From: Verrucomicrobiota bacterium
Lineage (GTDB): Bacteria; Verrucomicrobiota; Verrucomicrobiia; Chthoniobacterales; UBA10450
Length of the DNA stretch: 50,138 bases
Assembly (NCBI GenBank): GCA_003220055.1
Contig: QHRF01000005.1
Span: 1-50,138, forward strand
Direction of reading: 5' to 3'
Shown piece after piece: positions 8,819-17,942 of this stretch (positions are counted from its first letter, which is position 1; every line of letters begins with the position of its first letter). The notes under the pieces were generated by a model. It was not told the origin of the DNA and searched no databases. It saw nothing but the letters and a program-made list of their open reading frames with translations. The position numbers and the translations under genes are program-made.

Positions 8819-10163
8819 GGGCAACGTCGAACGGTACGCCGGTCTTGGCGCGAACGTCGTCCACCGTGACGCCGGGATGCAATTCAATTAGAACGAGGCC
8901 GCCGCCCTTCTTCACTTCGAACACGCACAGGTCGGTGATGATGAGGTTGACGACTCCTAAGCCAGTGATGGGCAGCGTGCATTCTTTCAAGATCTTCGGA
9001 CTGCCGTCCTTCGAGGTATGTTCCATCACGACAACAACGCGTTTCACTCCCGCGACAAGGTCCATTGCTCCGCCCGGTCCTTTGACCATTTTCCCGGGAA
9101 TCATCCAGTTCGCGATGTCGCCTTTGTCCGTCACCTCGAATGCACCGAGAATTGCAAGATCGATGTGTCCGCCGCGAATCATCGTGAATGAGTCGGCACT
9201 CGAGAAAAAGGCCGAGCCGGGCATCGTCGTAATGGTCTGCTTACCGGCGTTGATCAGGTCGGGGTCCACCGCGTCTTGGGTCGGGAACGGGCCGATGCCG
9301 AGCAAACCGTTCTCGGACTGGAGCGTGACGTTCATGCCTTCGGGAATGTAATTGGCCACCAGCGTCGGGATGCCGATGCCGAGGTTGACGTAGTAACCGT
9401 CGCGCAATTCCTGCGCTGCGCGCTTGGCCATCAACTCGCGGATTGGGTTCTCTTTTTTCGCAGTCGCGCTGCCCTGCACGGTGCAAAACTCGATGCGTTT
9501 CTCGTACTTGCCGCCTTGGATGATGCGGTCGACGAAGATGCCCGGCGTGTGGATCTGGTCCGGATCCAACTCGCCGACTTCGACGAGTTGCTCGACCTCG
9601 GCGACGCAGACCGTGCCACAAGTGGCGATCATCGGGTTGAAGTTCCGTGAGGTTTTTCGAAAAATAAGATTGCCTGACTTGTCGCCCTTCCATGCTTTCA
9701 CGATCGAAAGCTCGGCGGTGATTCCTGGTTCGAGCACATATTCGGTGTCGCCGAAAGTTTTTGTCTCCTTACCCTCGGTCAGTTTTGTGGCGAACCCGGT
9801 CCGAGTATAAAATCCCGGAATTCCCGCGCCGCCCGCGCGCAATCGCTCGGCCAGTGTGCCCTGCGGGATGAGTTCGAGTTCGAGTTCGCCTGCCAGCACC
9901 TGCCGCTCGAACTCCTTGTTCTCGCCGACGTAGGAGGCCATGACTTTTTTCACCTGTCGTGCCGGCAGCAGAACTCCCATGCCGAAGTTATCCACGCCAG
10001 CGTTGTTGCCCACGATCGTGAGGCCCCTGACGCCACTCGCGTGCAAGGCGGCGATGAGATTCTCCGGTATCCCGCACAGGCCAAATCCTCCGGCAGCGAT
10101 CGTCATGTTGTCGTGAAGCAGGCCGTCAAGCGCAGCCTTGGCGTCAGGATAGACTTTGCTCAT
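8808..10163 (-). CDS. 3-oxoacid CoA-transferase, fused A and B subunits
   Basis: 451 residues. Residues 1-230 are the A subunit ([12 protein letters not shown] at 25-36, GNNAG at 52-56) and residues 237-451 the B subunit ([14 protein letters not shown], then SENGLLGIG with the catalytic Glu284, and ending [15 protein letters not shown]). In many bacteria these are two genes (scoA/scoB); here they form one chain, as in eukaryotic SCOT, joined by a short linker (SATAKKENP). It moves CoA between succinate and an acetoacetate-like 3-oxoacid. The 3' end overlaps the convergent MFS gene by 11 bases. Confidence 0.92.
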   Translation of the reverse strand: MSKVYPDAKAALDGLLHDNMTIAAGGFGLCGIPENLIAALHASGVRGLTIVGNNAGVDNFGMGVLLPARQVKKVMASYVGENKEFERQVLAGELELELIPQGTLAERLRAGGAGIPGFYTRTGFATKLTEGKETKTFGDTEYVLEPGITAELSIVKAWKGDKSGNLIFRKTSRNFNPMIATCGTVCVAEVEQLVEVGELDPDQIHTPGIFVDRIIQGGKYEKRIEFCTVQGSATAKKENPIRELMAKRAAQELRDGYYVNLGIGIPTLVANYIPEGMNVTLQSENGLLGIGPFPTQDAVDPDLINAGKQTITTMPGSAFFSSADSFTMIRGGHIDLAILGAFEVTDKGDIANWMIPGKMVKGPGGAMDLVAGVKRVVVVMEHTSKDGSPKILKECTLPITGLGVVNLIITDLCVFEVKKGGGLVLIELHPGVTVDDVRAKTGVPFDVALKR

Positions 10164-10261
10164 GGGAAGAGATTAACCACGGATCATCGGAATGCGAGCG
10201 AGACAGGCGCCGTCCAGAGTTGCCGACGCAGAAATCATCGGCAGATTGGACGTTCAATTTC

Positions 10262-11629
10262 ATGGCCACAAAAACGCTCGCGCATCAACTCGCGAATTAC
10301 GCTTGCGAGTTAAAATTCGAAGACCTTTCAAAAGAAGTTGTGCACGAGGTGAGGCGCCGGGTAACCGATTCGCTTGGCTGCGCGCTCGGGGCGTGGAACG
10401 AAGAACCATGCGCGATCGCGAGAAAGGTCGCCTCGGAATTCTCGGCAAAGAATGGATCGACAATCATCGGGACGGCGCACCAAGCCCCGCCGGATTGGGC
10501 TGCGTTCGCTACCGGCTGTTGCATTCGCTATTTCGATTACAACGACACCTATTTGTCGAAGGAACCGGCGCATCCCAGCGATAACATTTCGGCGGCGCTG
10601 GCCGTTGCCGAAAGCGTTGGCGCGACCGGCAGGGAATTCATCACCGCGATCGCGCTCGCTTACGAAGTGCAGTGCCGGTTTTGCGACGCGGCGAGCCTCC
10701 GTGCACGGGGCTGGGATCACGTGACCTACGGCGCATTTTCAACGGCACTCGCCTCGGCGAAGTTAATGAAGCTTGAACTGGAGAAAACGCGGCACGCCGT
10801 GAACATCGCCGGCGTGGGTTGTGCGGCGATGCGGCAGGCGCGCGTCGGTGAGCTTTCTCATTGGAAAGGTGTGGCTTTTGCCGATGCTGCGCGACGCGGC
10901 GTTTACTCGGCAGTGCTGGCGCGCGGGGGCATGACCGGTCCGGCGCCGATTTTTGAAGGCCAAATGGGTTTCGAAAAGGAACTTGGCGTTTCGTTGGGCG
11001 ATGTTGGCGAGAAATTCAAAGGCGCGCCTGCGATGATCCTCAACACGAGTATCAAATATTGGCCCGCGGAATATCATAGCCAGAGCGCGATCGAAGCGGC
11101 GTTGTTTCTGCGAGAACAAATCGACGATGTGTCGCAAGTGAAAGCGATGACGATCGAAAGTCACGATGCGTCCGTCGACATTATCGGGAGCGAACCGGAG
11201 AAATGGAGACCGGAGACGCGCGAAACCGCCGATCACAGTTTGCCCTACATCACCGCGATCGCCTTAATCGACGGCGAGGTAACCGAAAAGCAATTTCAAC
11301 CGGAGCGTTTCATGGATCCGAAGATCTGGAAGTTTTTGGAGAACGTGAAAGTCGAACGCAACGCGGAGTTGAGTGCGATGTATCCGGGCGCAGTGGCTAA
11401 CATCGTGCATGTCGATCTTGCGGACGGGAGGCGATTGACCAAGCGCGCCGATTATCCGCTGGGGCACGCGAAGAATCGTCTCGAAGATTTTGAAGTGGAA
11501 AAGAAATTCTTGAAACTGGTCGCCCCAACTTTTACTCGCGATCACGCGGCAAAAATTATTGAGCACGTCTGGAGTATGGACGAACAGAGAGACGTGCATC
11601 ATTTGATGAAGCTGGTGCGAGTTCATTGA
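10262..11629 (+). CDS. prpD: MmgE/PrpD family, 2-methylcitrate dehydratase
   Basis: 455 residues from MATKTLAHQLANY; the frame is open to 10220 but the shorter start fits the family. Features include DSLGCALGAW, CCIRYFDYNDTYLSKEPAHPSDN (read as two overlapping conserved patches, FDYNDTY and HPSDN) and SIKYWPAEYHSQ, all standard for PrpD. It dehydrates 2-methylcitrate in propionate oxidation and needs no Fe-S cluster. prpB and prpC follow at once, which makes this assignment firm within the wider MmgE/PrpD family. Confidence 0.92.
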   Translation: MATKTLAHQLANYACELKFEDLSKEVVHEVRRRVTDSLGCALGAWNEEPCAIARKVASEFSAKNGSTIIGTAHQAPPDWAAFATGCCIRYFDYNDTYLSKEPAHPSDNISAALAVAESVGATGREFITAIALAYEVQCRFCDAASLRARGWDHVTYGAFSTALASAKLMKLELEKTRHAVNIAGVGCAAMRQARVGELSHWKGVAFADAARRGVYSAVLARGGMTGPAPIFEGQMGFEKELGVSLGDVGEKFKGAPAMILNTSIKYWPAEYHSQSAIEAALFLREQIDDVSQVKAMTIESHDASVDIIGSEPEKWRPETRETADHSLPYITAIALIDGEVTEKQFQPERFMDPKIWKFLENVKVERNAELSAMYPGAVANIVHVDLADGRRLTKRADYPLGHAKNRLEDFEVEKKFLKLVAPTFTRDHAAKIIEHVWSMDEQRDVHHLMKLVRVH

Positions 11630-11631
11630 GC

Positions 11632-12504
11632 ATGAAAAAAACCGAGCGCGTAACGACAATGTTCCGGCAGCTGATCGCCAAAGGAACAGTGATGATGCCG
11701 GGCGTGCCGAACGCGGCATTGGCCCGACAGGTCGAGCGCGCCGGTTTCGACGCGGTTTACATCAGCGGAGCGGGAATGGCCAACGCGACCGCGGGCCTAC
11801 CGGATATCGGTTTACTGACCCTGACCGAAGTCGTGCAACTGGCAGGCTATGTCGCAAAGGCGGTGAATATCCCGGCGATTGTCGATGCCGACACCGGTTT
11901 TGGGGGATCGGAAAATGTGGCCCGGACAATTCAGGAATTGGAAAAAGCCGGTCTGGCCGGATGTCACATCGAAGACCAGGAATTCCCCAAGCGTTGTGGA
12001 CATCTCTCCGGCAAATCGATTGTCGATGTTGAGGAGATGGTCGGGAGAATCAAAGCGGCAGTTGCGGCGCGGCAGGATCCTGATTTCATGATCATCGCGC
12101 GCACGGATGCGCGGGCAGTGGAGGACTTCGATCGCGCGATCGAGCGGGCCGGTGAATATCTCGCCGCCGGGGCGGACGCGATTTTTCCAGAAGCCCTGCA
12201 AAGCGCGGATGAGTTTCGCGATTTCGCCAAGGAGATCGACCGGCCGTTGCTCGCAAACATGACCGAGTTCGGCAAGAGTCCGTTGCTTTCCGTCGAGCAA
12301 CTCTCCGATTTCGGTTACCGGATGGTGATCTTCCCGATGAGCGCCATCCGGGTTGCCATGAAAGCGAGCGAAACCTTTTTCCGCGGGTTGAAAAAGGCCG
12401 GCAGCCAATCGGATTGGCTCGATAAGATGCAAACGCGTCAGGAGCTTTACGATCTGCTCGATTACGATCCGGCGGCAGAAGAATGGTCAGGTTTTCGCGA
12501 CTGA
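11632..12504 (+). CDS. prpB: 2-methylisocitrate lyase
   Basis: 290 residues. The ATG at 11632 is chosen over a TTG at 11626 that overlaps the prpD stop. It is an isocitrate lyase/PEP mutase superfamily barrel with the metal-binding DADTGFGG (85-92), catalytic KRCGH (120-124, Cys122), and IARTDAR. It splits 2-methylisocitrate into pyruvate and succinate. It starts two bases after prpD, so the genes are surely cotranscribed. Confidence 0.93.
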   Translation: MKKTERVTTMFRQLIAKGTVMMPGVPNAALARQVERAGFDAVYISGAGMANATAGLPDIGLLTLTEVVQLAGYVAKAVNIPAIVDADTGFGGSENVARTIQELEKAGLAGCHIEDQEFPKRCGHLSGKSIVDVEEMVGRIKAAVAARQDPDFMIIARTDARAVEDFDRAIERAGEYLAAGADAIFPEALQSADEFRDFAKEIDRPLLANMTEFGKSPLLSVEQLSDFGYRMVIFPMSAIRVAMKASETFFRGLKKAGSQSDWLDKMQTRQELYDLLDYDPAAEEWSGFRD

Positions 12505-12547
12505 TCATTTGTCGAACGGCGTATCGTTGTTAACGTGACGGAAGACG

Positions 12548-13684
12548 ATGAGTACTGACGCAAAACCAGAATACAGCCCGGGCTTAGCCGGCGTGATTGC
12601 GGGCGAGACGAAGATTTGCTGGGTGGATCCGAACGCGGGCCTGATGTACCGCGGCTATGACATTCACGAAATGGGCAACAAGGCGACGTTCGAGGAAGTT
12701 GCTTATTTGCTCCTGAACGGCGAATTGCCGAACGGAAAGCAGCTGAAGGAATTCAAGGAACAAATCGCCGCGCAACGCGAGCTGCCGAAGGAAGTCGTCG
12801 AGATGCTGCGGCTTTTGCCGAAGTCGACGCATCCGATGGACATGCTCCGCACTGGTGTGTCGATGTTGAGCGCGTTCGACAAAGATATAAGTGACAACTC
12901 GCATGACGCTAACATTCGCAAATCGATCAAACTGATTGCGCGGGTGATGACTTTGATCACGGACGGCTGGCGGATTTCACAGCGCGAAAAACCATTGCCG
13001 GAAAAACCGGAGCTGAGCCAGGCCGGTAATTTCTTTTACAAACTGGATGGCAGGGTGCCGGAGGCCTGGCAGACGCGGATGATGGATACGATTTTCAATT
13101 TGTATGCAGACCACGAATTCAACGCGTCGACGTTTGCAGCGCGTGTGACCGCATCCACGCTGGCTGGAATTTACGCGGCGGTGACGTCGGCGGTCGGCAC
13201 GTTGAAAGGACCATTGCACGGCGGAGCGAACGAAGAATCGATGAAAATGCTCGAAGAAATCAAGACGCCTGATCGTGCGGAGGAATGGTTGAAGAAACAG
13301 CTCGCCGCCAAGGCCAAGATCATGGGGTTCGGGCATCGGGTTTACAAAAAGGGCGATTCCCGCGTGCCAGTCATGCGCAAGATCGCGCACGATCTCGGCA
13401 AGCGAACGGGAAAAGAGAACTGGGTGCTCATTTGTGAAAAACTCGAAGAAGTGATGGATCGGGAAAAAGGCCTTTGCGCGAATGTCGATCTTTATGCGGC
13501 GCCAGTTTTTTGGATGCTCGGATTCAAACCGGAGTTGAACACGCCGTTGTTTGCGGCCTCACGCGTGGCGGGTTGGTGCGCGCATGTCACCGAGCAGCAC
13601 GACAACAATCGGTTGATTCGCCCACGCTCGCTTTACACCGGCCCGAAGCTCCGGAAATATCCCGGTCCTCCGGGTTCTGCTTAA
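12548..13684 (+). CDS. prpC: 2-methylcitrate synthase (citrate synthase family)
   Basis: 378 residues, the short type I-like citrate synthase length typical of PrpC. Catalytic residues are His224 (GPLHGGANEE), His263 (GFGHRVYKKGD) and Asp314 (NVDLYAAPV), with substrate-binding His189 (ADHEFNAST). It condenses propionyl-CoA with oxaloacetate. Its place behind prpD-prpB supports methylcitrate over citrate synthase activity, although many such enzymes do both. The gene ends 20 bases before the thioesterase start. Confidence 0.92.
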   Translation: MSTDAKPEYSPGLAGVIAGETKICWVDPNAGLMYRGYDIHEMGNKATFEEVAYLLLNGELPNGKQLKEFKEQIAAQRELPKEVVEMLRLLPKSTHPMDMLRTGVSMLSAFDKDISDNSHDANIRKSIKLIARVMTLITDGWRISQREKPLPEKPELSQAGNFFYKLDGRVPEAWQTRMMDTIFNLYADHEFNASTFAARVTASTLAGIYAAVTSAVGTLKGPLHGGANEESMKMLEEIKTPDRAEEWLKKQLAAKAKIMGFGHRVYKKGDSRVPVMRKIAHDLGKRTGKENWVLICEKLEEVMDREKGLCANVDLYAAPVFWMLGFKPELNTPLFAASRVAGWCAHVTEQHDNNRLIRPRSLYTGPKLRKYPGPPGSA

Positions 13685-13686
13685 CG

Positions 13687-13701
13687 CCAGTCGGCTCGGA
13701 C
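13687..13701 (+). repeat. CCAGTCCGGCTCGGAC family repeat, copy 1
   Basis: CCAGTCGGCTCGGAC, one base shorter than the family form. It fills most of the 20-base gap between the prpC stop and the thioesterase ATG, so it occupies the ribosome-binding region. Confidence 0.7.
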
Positions 13702-13704
13702 TCA

Positions 13705-14169
13705 ATGGCGGAGCGATCGCTTCAAGAACAATACGCTCCCGAAAATTCGTGTTGGGGTTGCGGCCCGGCGAATCCTGACGGTCTGCGCATCCGCAGCTTT
13801 GCCAAAAACGGCGAAGTCGTTGCCGAATGGCAACCGCAACCGAAGTACGAAGCGTTTCCCGGCGTGTTGAATGGCGGCATCATCGGCACGCTGCTCGACT
13901 GTCATTGCAATTGGACCGCGGCCTATCATTTGATGAAACACGCAGGCGCTGACCATCCGCCCTGCACGGTGACGGCTGAATATGCGATCAAACTGCTGCG
14001 GCCAACTCCGACGAACGGACCAGTCACGCTTTCCGCGCACGTTGTCGATCTGACCGATGATCGCGCGACGGTTGAAGGCGCGTTGAGCGGGGGAGGGAAA
14101 GTGTGCGCGACCTGCCGCGGCATTTTCGTCGCGGTGAAAGAAGGCCATCCCGCGTTTCACCGCTGGTAA
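13705..14169 (+). CDS. Hotdog-fold thioesterase (PaaI-like)
   Basis: 154 residues from [20 protein letters not shown]; the frame is open far upstream but overlaps prpC there. It has the 4HBT/PaaI pattern: [14 protein letters not shown], a long beta region, [20 protein letters not shown] (Gly-Gly and Asp of the active-site helix, near residues 50-70) and a basic-hydrophobic end. It probably hydrolyses an acyl-CoA. The four Cys in the first and last thirds (CWGC, CATC) might bind a metal. The gene stops 3 bases before the tRNA. Confidence 0.82.
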   Translation: MAERSLQEQYAPENSCWGCGPANPDGLRIRSFAKNGEVVAEWQPQPKYEAFPGVLNGGIIGTLLDCHCNWTAAYHLMKHAGADHPPCTVTAEYAIKLLRPTPTNGPVTLSAHVVDLTDDRATVEGALSGGGKVCATCRGIFVAVKEGHPAFHRW

Positions 14170-14172
14170 ATG

Positions 14173-14246
14173 CGCGCCCGGGGTGACTCGAACACCCGAC
14201 CTACGGATTAGAAATCCGTTGCTCTATCCAGCTGAGCTACGGGCGC
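14173..14246 (-). tRNA. tRNA-Arg(UCU)
   Basis: Read on the minus strand, a 7-bp acceptor stem GCGCCCG/CGGGCGC, D-arm GCTCAGCTGGATAGAGC, anticodon arm with loop TTTCTAA (anticodon TCT), and T-arm GGGTGTTCGAGTCACCC form a complete 74-nt cloverleaf. The 3' CCA is not encoded. Confidence 0.95.
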
Positions 14247-14357
14247 AAATTGCGGATGGAACGTAATCACGCTGCGAACCACTGCAATCATGGTTGTGCC
14301 GCAAAGATCTCGATCTTGCTTTCGCATGCGCAAAACTCGAGCGTTGATTTTGATTCG

Positions 14358-14702
14358 ATGAACGCGCTCCTGGTCATCTTTCCTTACAAATATCAAGGCA
14401 CCTGGGTCTTCGATGATCCGACGGTCGGTCTTTTCCGCGAGCCGTTTATCGCCGGGATCGACACCATGATCGACAAAGCAGCGGCTGATGTTCCGAACGC
14501 AGAAAAAGGTTTTCGCGCCATCTTTAGTGCGGCGCCGTTTCCAGGAGCGAACTTGAAACTCGAATGGCGCCGAGAAGAATCAGGCGGCAACTGGTATCAC
14601 AACGATCGGTTCAAGATGGAGGGATGGCTCTGTCCTGCGCTCTTGAAATATTTTCCGACCGCGCCGCGAGAGATTTATGTGAAGATCGAGCCCAAGAATT
14701 AG
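14358..14702 (+). CDS. Conserved small hypothetical protein
   Basis: 114 residues from MNALLVIFPYKYQGTWVFDD; the frame is open upstream to 14250 but those residues look non-coding. It is rich in aromatic residues with the patterns GLFREPFIAGID, FSAAPFPGANLKLEWRREE and the C-terminal AREIYVKIEP-like strand. No signal peptide or membrane segment is seen. It resembles a small uncharacterised family (possibly DUF6717; I am unsure). Function unknown. Confidence 0.65.
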   Translation: MNALLVIFPYKYQGTWVFDDPTVGLFREPFIAGIDTMIDKAAADVPNAEKGFRAIFSAAPFPGANLKLEWRREESGGNWYHNDRFKMEGWLCPALLKYFPTAPREIYVKIEPKN

Positions 14703-14784
14703 GTCGCGAGCCGCCCACGCGAATTGGCCGACGCAACTGGATCCAACTGCCTGCCCTGAGCGACAGTCGAACGGGTCACGTTGG

Positions 14785-15018
14785 TTATTCGTGGATGCGA
14801 TGCTTAAGCTCCCAAACACGCAACGCCGCGAGCAAAAGAGCTTTGGTGCGTGTCAGCGTTCCCGCTGCGGCCATGGTCGTTCCAACATCGTTGCCGGACT
14901 GAGCGCCGTGCGCATTCTTGCCATTCCGGCCGCGGTTTCGATTCCGCTTATGCCCCTTGGTCTTTTTAACCCGGCGCGTGGCCGATTCGCTCACCACCAC
15001 ATGACCGCTGCTATTCAT
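14785..15018 (-). CDS. Small basic hypothetical protein
   Basis: 77 residues from MNSSGHVVV; longer starts exist up to 15102. The first half is strongly basic (RRVKKTKGHKRNRNRGRNGK). The second half could form a helix (LTRTKALLLAALRVWELKHR). Such a profile suits a nucleic-acid-binding protein, but I see no named domain. It is the only likely gene in the 480-base gap before sppA. Coding status is uncertain. Confidence 0.4.
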   Translation of the reverse strand: MNSSGHVVVSESATRRVKKTKGHKRNRNRGRNGKNAHGAQSGNDVGTTMAAAGTLTRTKALLLAALRVWELKHRIHE

Positions 15019-15181
15019 AAAGTCCCTCATTCCCAAGCAGCTTCCAGACCAGTTTAAGACAGCGCGGGAGGGTCGGCATTTCATTTCCGATAAAACCCGC
15101 ATATTCGCTGAACGTTGTGCTGAAACGGCGTGAAAACCGCTTGTGCGCCCCTTAGTTCTCCGTCAGTTTCAACCCCACACC

Positions 15182-16192
15182 ATGGCTGATCGTAAACTCG
15201 GCTGTCTCACTATTTTCTTGTTCGTGGCCCTCTGTGCCAGCGTGTTCATGAACTTTATTCTGGCGATGGCAGCGTTCCGTGGGTTCGGGACGGCAGGCTC
15301 GCGATTTGAGGAACCTTTGCCGCGCTTTCGCGAAATCGTTATCGAACGCGGGACGCGCATGGTTCCCGACCGGATCGCGTTGATTACCATGCGCGGTCTG
15401 ATCAGCTCCTCGATTCCGGGCAACGTCAGCGATTCGATGGTCGAAGATATGCGTCTGGCGTTGCAGCAGGCGCGCGACGACAACCGGGTCAAAGCGATCG
15501 TGCTCGAAATCGATTCGCCCGGCGGCGAAGTCACCGCGTCCGATCAAATTTACAATGCTGTGACCAAAGCACGCGCCCGCAAGCCGGTCGTGGTCTACAT
15601 GGATTCGCTGACTGCGTCCGGCGGTTACTACATCGCCTGCGGCGGGAAATTTTTAATGGCCAATGAGACGACGATCACCGGCAGTATTGGCGTAATCATT
15701 CAAACGCTCAATTACGAGCAGTTGTTCAATAAAATCGGGCTCGCCTCGGTCGTTTTTAAGAGCGGCAAGTTCAAAGACATTTTGAACGGAGCCCGGCCGA
15801 TGACTCCGGAGGAGCGCGAGCTGGTCCAGAGTTTCGTTATGCAAACCTACGACAAGTTTCTTGGCATCGTCTCCAAAGAACGCAGTCTTCCGGCCGACAT
15901 GTTGCGCAATACCATTGCTGACGGCCGAATTCTCTCCGGCAAAGAAGCGTTGAACAACAAGCTCGTGGACGGACTCGGTCAACTCGAGGACGCATTTGCC
16001 AAAGCGAAGCAGCTCGGCAATGCGCCGCAGGCGACCGTGGTGAAATACGGGCCGCCGTTTAGTCTCGCCCGATTCTTCCGCGCTTTCGGGCAGACCGGCG
16101 ATTCGAAAATCGAGCTGCAATTGCCGAAACAGTTCGTGCCACAACTCGAGAGCGGGCGCGCGTATTTTTTGCCCAGCTTTTACGCTCCTTAA
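15182..16192 (+). CDS. sppA: Signal peptide peptidase SppA
   Basis: 336 residues from MADRKLGCLT. One N-terminal membrane anchor (about 9-30) is followed by a Clp/crotonase-like protease domain of the short, single-domain bacterial type. The Ser/Lys dyad is Ser146 (TASGGYY) and Lys198 (SGKFKDI), nearly the same spacing as in Bacillus SppA; GGEVTAS and GSIGVI are also conserved. It degrades leftover signal peptides at the membrane. It is the first gene of a close-packed run through alr. Confidence 0.93.
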   Translation: MADRKLGCLTIFLFVALCASVFMNFILAMAAFRGFGTAGSRFEEPLPRFREIVIERGTRMVPDRIALITMRGLISSSIPGNVSDSMVEDMRLALQQARDDNRVKAIVLEIDSPGGEVTASDQIYNAVTKARARKPVVVYMDSLTASGGYYIACGGKFLMANETTITGSIGVIIQTLNYEQLFNKIGLASVVFKSGKFKDILNGARPMTPEERELVQSFVMQTYDKFLGIVSKERSLPADMLRNTIADGRILSGKEALNNKLVDGLGQLEDAFAKAKQLGNAPQATVVKYGPPFSLARFFRAFGQTGDSKIELQLPKQFVPQLESGRAYFLPSFYAP

Positions 16193-16209
16193 CGGCGCGC
16201 AGAAAAGAG

Positions 16210-17037
16210 ATGTTAGCTGGTGCTTTCAGTAGCGTGCTCTGGACGCTGCTTGGCTCGCTCATGGTTGTGGCGGGCGCGCTAGTTTATGGCACTCTCGTCC
16301 GGCAAATCAGGGCCCGGCGTGCGACCGCCGCGCCCGAGAGCACCGAGGTTACGCCGGAAAAGACGTTCGGGTTACCGGAGGCGTTTTTGGCAGCTGGCTT
16401 GGTCTTGTTTCTTTTGATAAGCGTGACTGCTTCGGTTGGTCGGGCGCCGATTCAACTGAGTAGCCGTGACCTGGTCGCAAATTTTCTGCTCGCATTGTTC
16501 ATTGTCTTCGTTGTGGCTGCATTCCTGAAGCTTCGTGGCATCGATATCGATTCGTTAGGCGGATTTTCGAGGACGAGCCTTAAACGAGCGCTTAGCACGG
16601 CCGTTGTTTTGTTACTCGCGGCAACGCCATTGATCATCCTGACCGAAGCCCTGACTCAAAACGCATTCGGAAGTGGCTCGAGCAGACAGGAGATTGTCGA
16701 TCTTTTCAACAGCTCGCGCACGATTGAACAACGCATGATGATTATTGTTCTGGCCGTGGTCGTCGCGCCCATTTCCGAAGAGTTCATCTTTCGCTTTTTT
16801 ATCTATGGTGTGCTGCGCCGGTATTTCGGCATCGCCATCGGTTTAGTCTTCAATGCGTTGCTTTTCGCTGCTGCGCATAATCACTTGCCGTCGGCCGCGC
16901 CGTTGTTTGTTCTCGGTGGTTGCTTCACTCTTGCCTACGAATGGAGCGGATCGATCCTTGTTTGCATGGCCATGCATTCTCTTTTCAACTCCGTTCAACT
17001 GATCTTCCTCGCCTTTCCCGAACTGGTTCAGCAATGA
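16210..17037 (+). CDS. CPBP family intramembrane glutamic endopeptidase
   Basis: 275 residues with about eight hydrophobic segments. The CAAX protease/bacteriocin-processing (CPBP, Abi) motif EExxxR is at 190-195 (SEEFIFRFF), and a second motif with His lies at 223-225 (AAHNH). These residues form the catalytic site of the Rce1-like family. The substrate is unknown. The ATGA overlap with thiL shows cotranscription. Confidence 0.87.
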   Translation: MLAGAFSSVLWTLLGSLMVVAGALVYGTLVRQIRARRATAAPESTEVTPEKTFGLPEAFLAAGLVLFLLISVTASVGRAPIQLSSRDLVANFLLALFIVFVVAAFLKLRGIDIDSLGGFSRTSLKRALSTAVVLLLAATPLIILTEALTQNAFGSGSSRQEIVDLFNSSRTIEQRMMIIVLAVVVAPISEEFIFRFFIYGVLRRYFGIAIGLVFNALLFAAAHNHLPSAAPLFVLGGCFTLAYEWSGSILVCMAMHSLFNSVQLIFLAFPELVQQ

Positions 17038-17942
17038 AACTGCGCGCGGTTGGCGAAGACGCGCTCCTCGCATCGTTGCTGCGCGGACCGCCAGTTTCTC
17101 AAAGAGTGATCGCCGCTGCCGGTGACGATTGCGCGGTGGTTGAATCTCCAGACCGGAAGACGTCGCTTGTCCTGAAAACCGACTGCGTAGTCGAGAAAAT
17201 CCACTTTGCACCTGCGGCCGACCCAATCCTCGTCGGCTGGAAAGCGATGATGCGGCCGCTGAGCGACTTCGCCGCCATCTCCGCCGTCCCGCAATTTGCG
17301 CTCGTTACGCTGATCGTGTCGGCAACAAGGTCGACAATGTGGGTCAAAAAACTTTATCGCGGGCTGCAACGAGCGGCATCGCGTTTCGGTGTTGGCATTG
17401 TTGGCGGAGAAACCAGCGCCACGCGGGGGCCAGCTGTCATTTCGGTGAGCGTTACCGGCTTTGTTGAAAAAGGTCGCTGGATCTCGCGGGCCGGCGGAAA
17501 AAAAGGCGACGATCTATTCGTGACTGGCCGTTTGGGTGGATCGTTGCGCGGAAGACATTTGCGCTTTGTGCCGCGCATCAATGAATCGCGCTGGTTGACT
17601 AAGAATTTCCGCGTCCACGCTATGATGGATTTGAGCGACGGTCTCGGCGCCGATCTGCCGCGCCTGGCCAGGGCAAGCAAACTCGCGTTCAAGATTGACC
17701 GGGAGAAGTTGCCGCTCGCCCGCGGCGCGAAGATCGACAACGCAATTTCAGATGGTGAGGACTACGAACTCCTTTTCGCAATCTCGCGACGCGACCGCGA
17801 GCGGCTCGAGCGTGCCTGGCGCAAGAAATTCCCGAAACTTCTGCTGACGCGCATCGGCCGGCTCAGTCAATTCTCAATAAAGGCCAGTCCGGCTCGGACC
17901 AACTCTCAACTTCTGCCCGGTGGCTACGTTCATTTCAAATAG
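17034..17942 (+). CDS. thiL: Thiamine-monophosphate kinase
   Basis: 302 residues from the ATG that overlaps the previous stop. PurM-like ATP-binding fold: AAGDDCAVVE (binding-loop Asp residues), VLKTDCVVEKIHF, GGETSAT, DLSDGLGADLPRLA and the ending GGYVHFK. It phosphorylates thiamine monophosphate to the diphosphate cofactor. The last 25 codons contain a 24-base dispersed repeat (17876-17899), translated as SIKASPART, just before the conserved C-terminal GYVHF. The gene overlaps tsaE by 23 bases. Confidence 0.92.
   Translation: MKLRAVGEDALLASLLRGPPVSQRVIAAAGDDCAVVESPDRKTSLVLKTDCVVEKIHFAPAADPILVGWKAMMRPLSDFAAISAVPQFALVTLIVSATRSTMWVKKLYRGLQRAASRFGVGIVGGETSATRGPAVISVSVTGFVEKGRWISRAGGKKGDDLFVTGRLGGSLRGRHLRFVPRINESRWLTKNFRVHAMMDLSDGLGADLPRLARASKLAFKIDREKLPLARGAKIDNAISDGEDYELLFAISRRDRERLERAWRKKFPKLLLTRIGRLSQFSIKASPARTNSQLLPGGYVHFK
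17876..17899 (+). repeat. CCAGTCCGGCTCGGAC family repeat, copy 2, inside thiL
   Basis: A 24-base sequence running AATAAAGG then CCAGTCCGGCTCGGAC, identical to the reverse complement of 28234-28257 in pdxA. It is read here in the frame S-I-K-A-S-P-A-R-T, a different frame from that in pdxA. Confidence 0.9.

Noticed and set aside
8164-9351. 395-codon plus-strand frame
   Set aside because: It runs through the end of the MFS gene and antisense to the CoA-transferase; both genes have clear family motifs and this frame has none.
13474-13704. Longer N-terminus for the thioesterase
   Set aside because: The upstream frame lies wholly inside prpC; the ATG at 13705 gives the normal family length.
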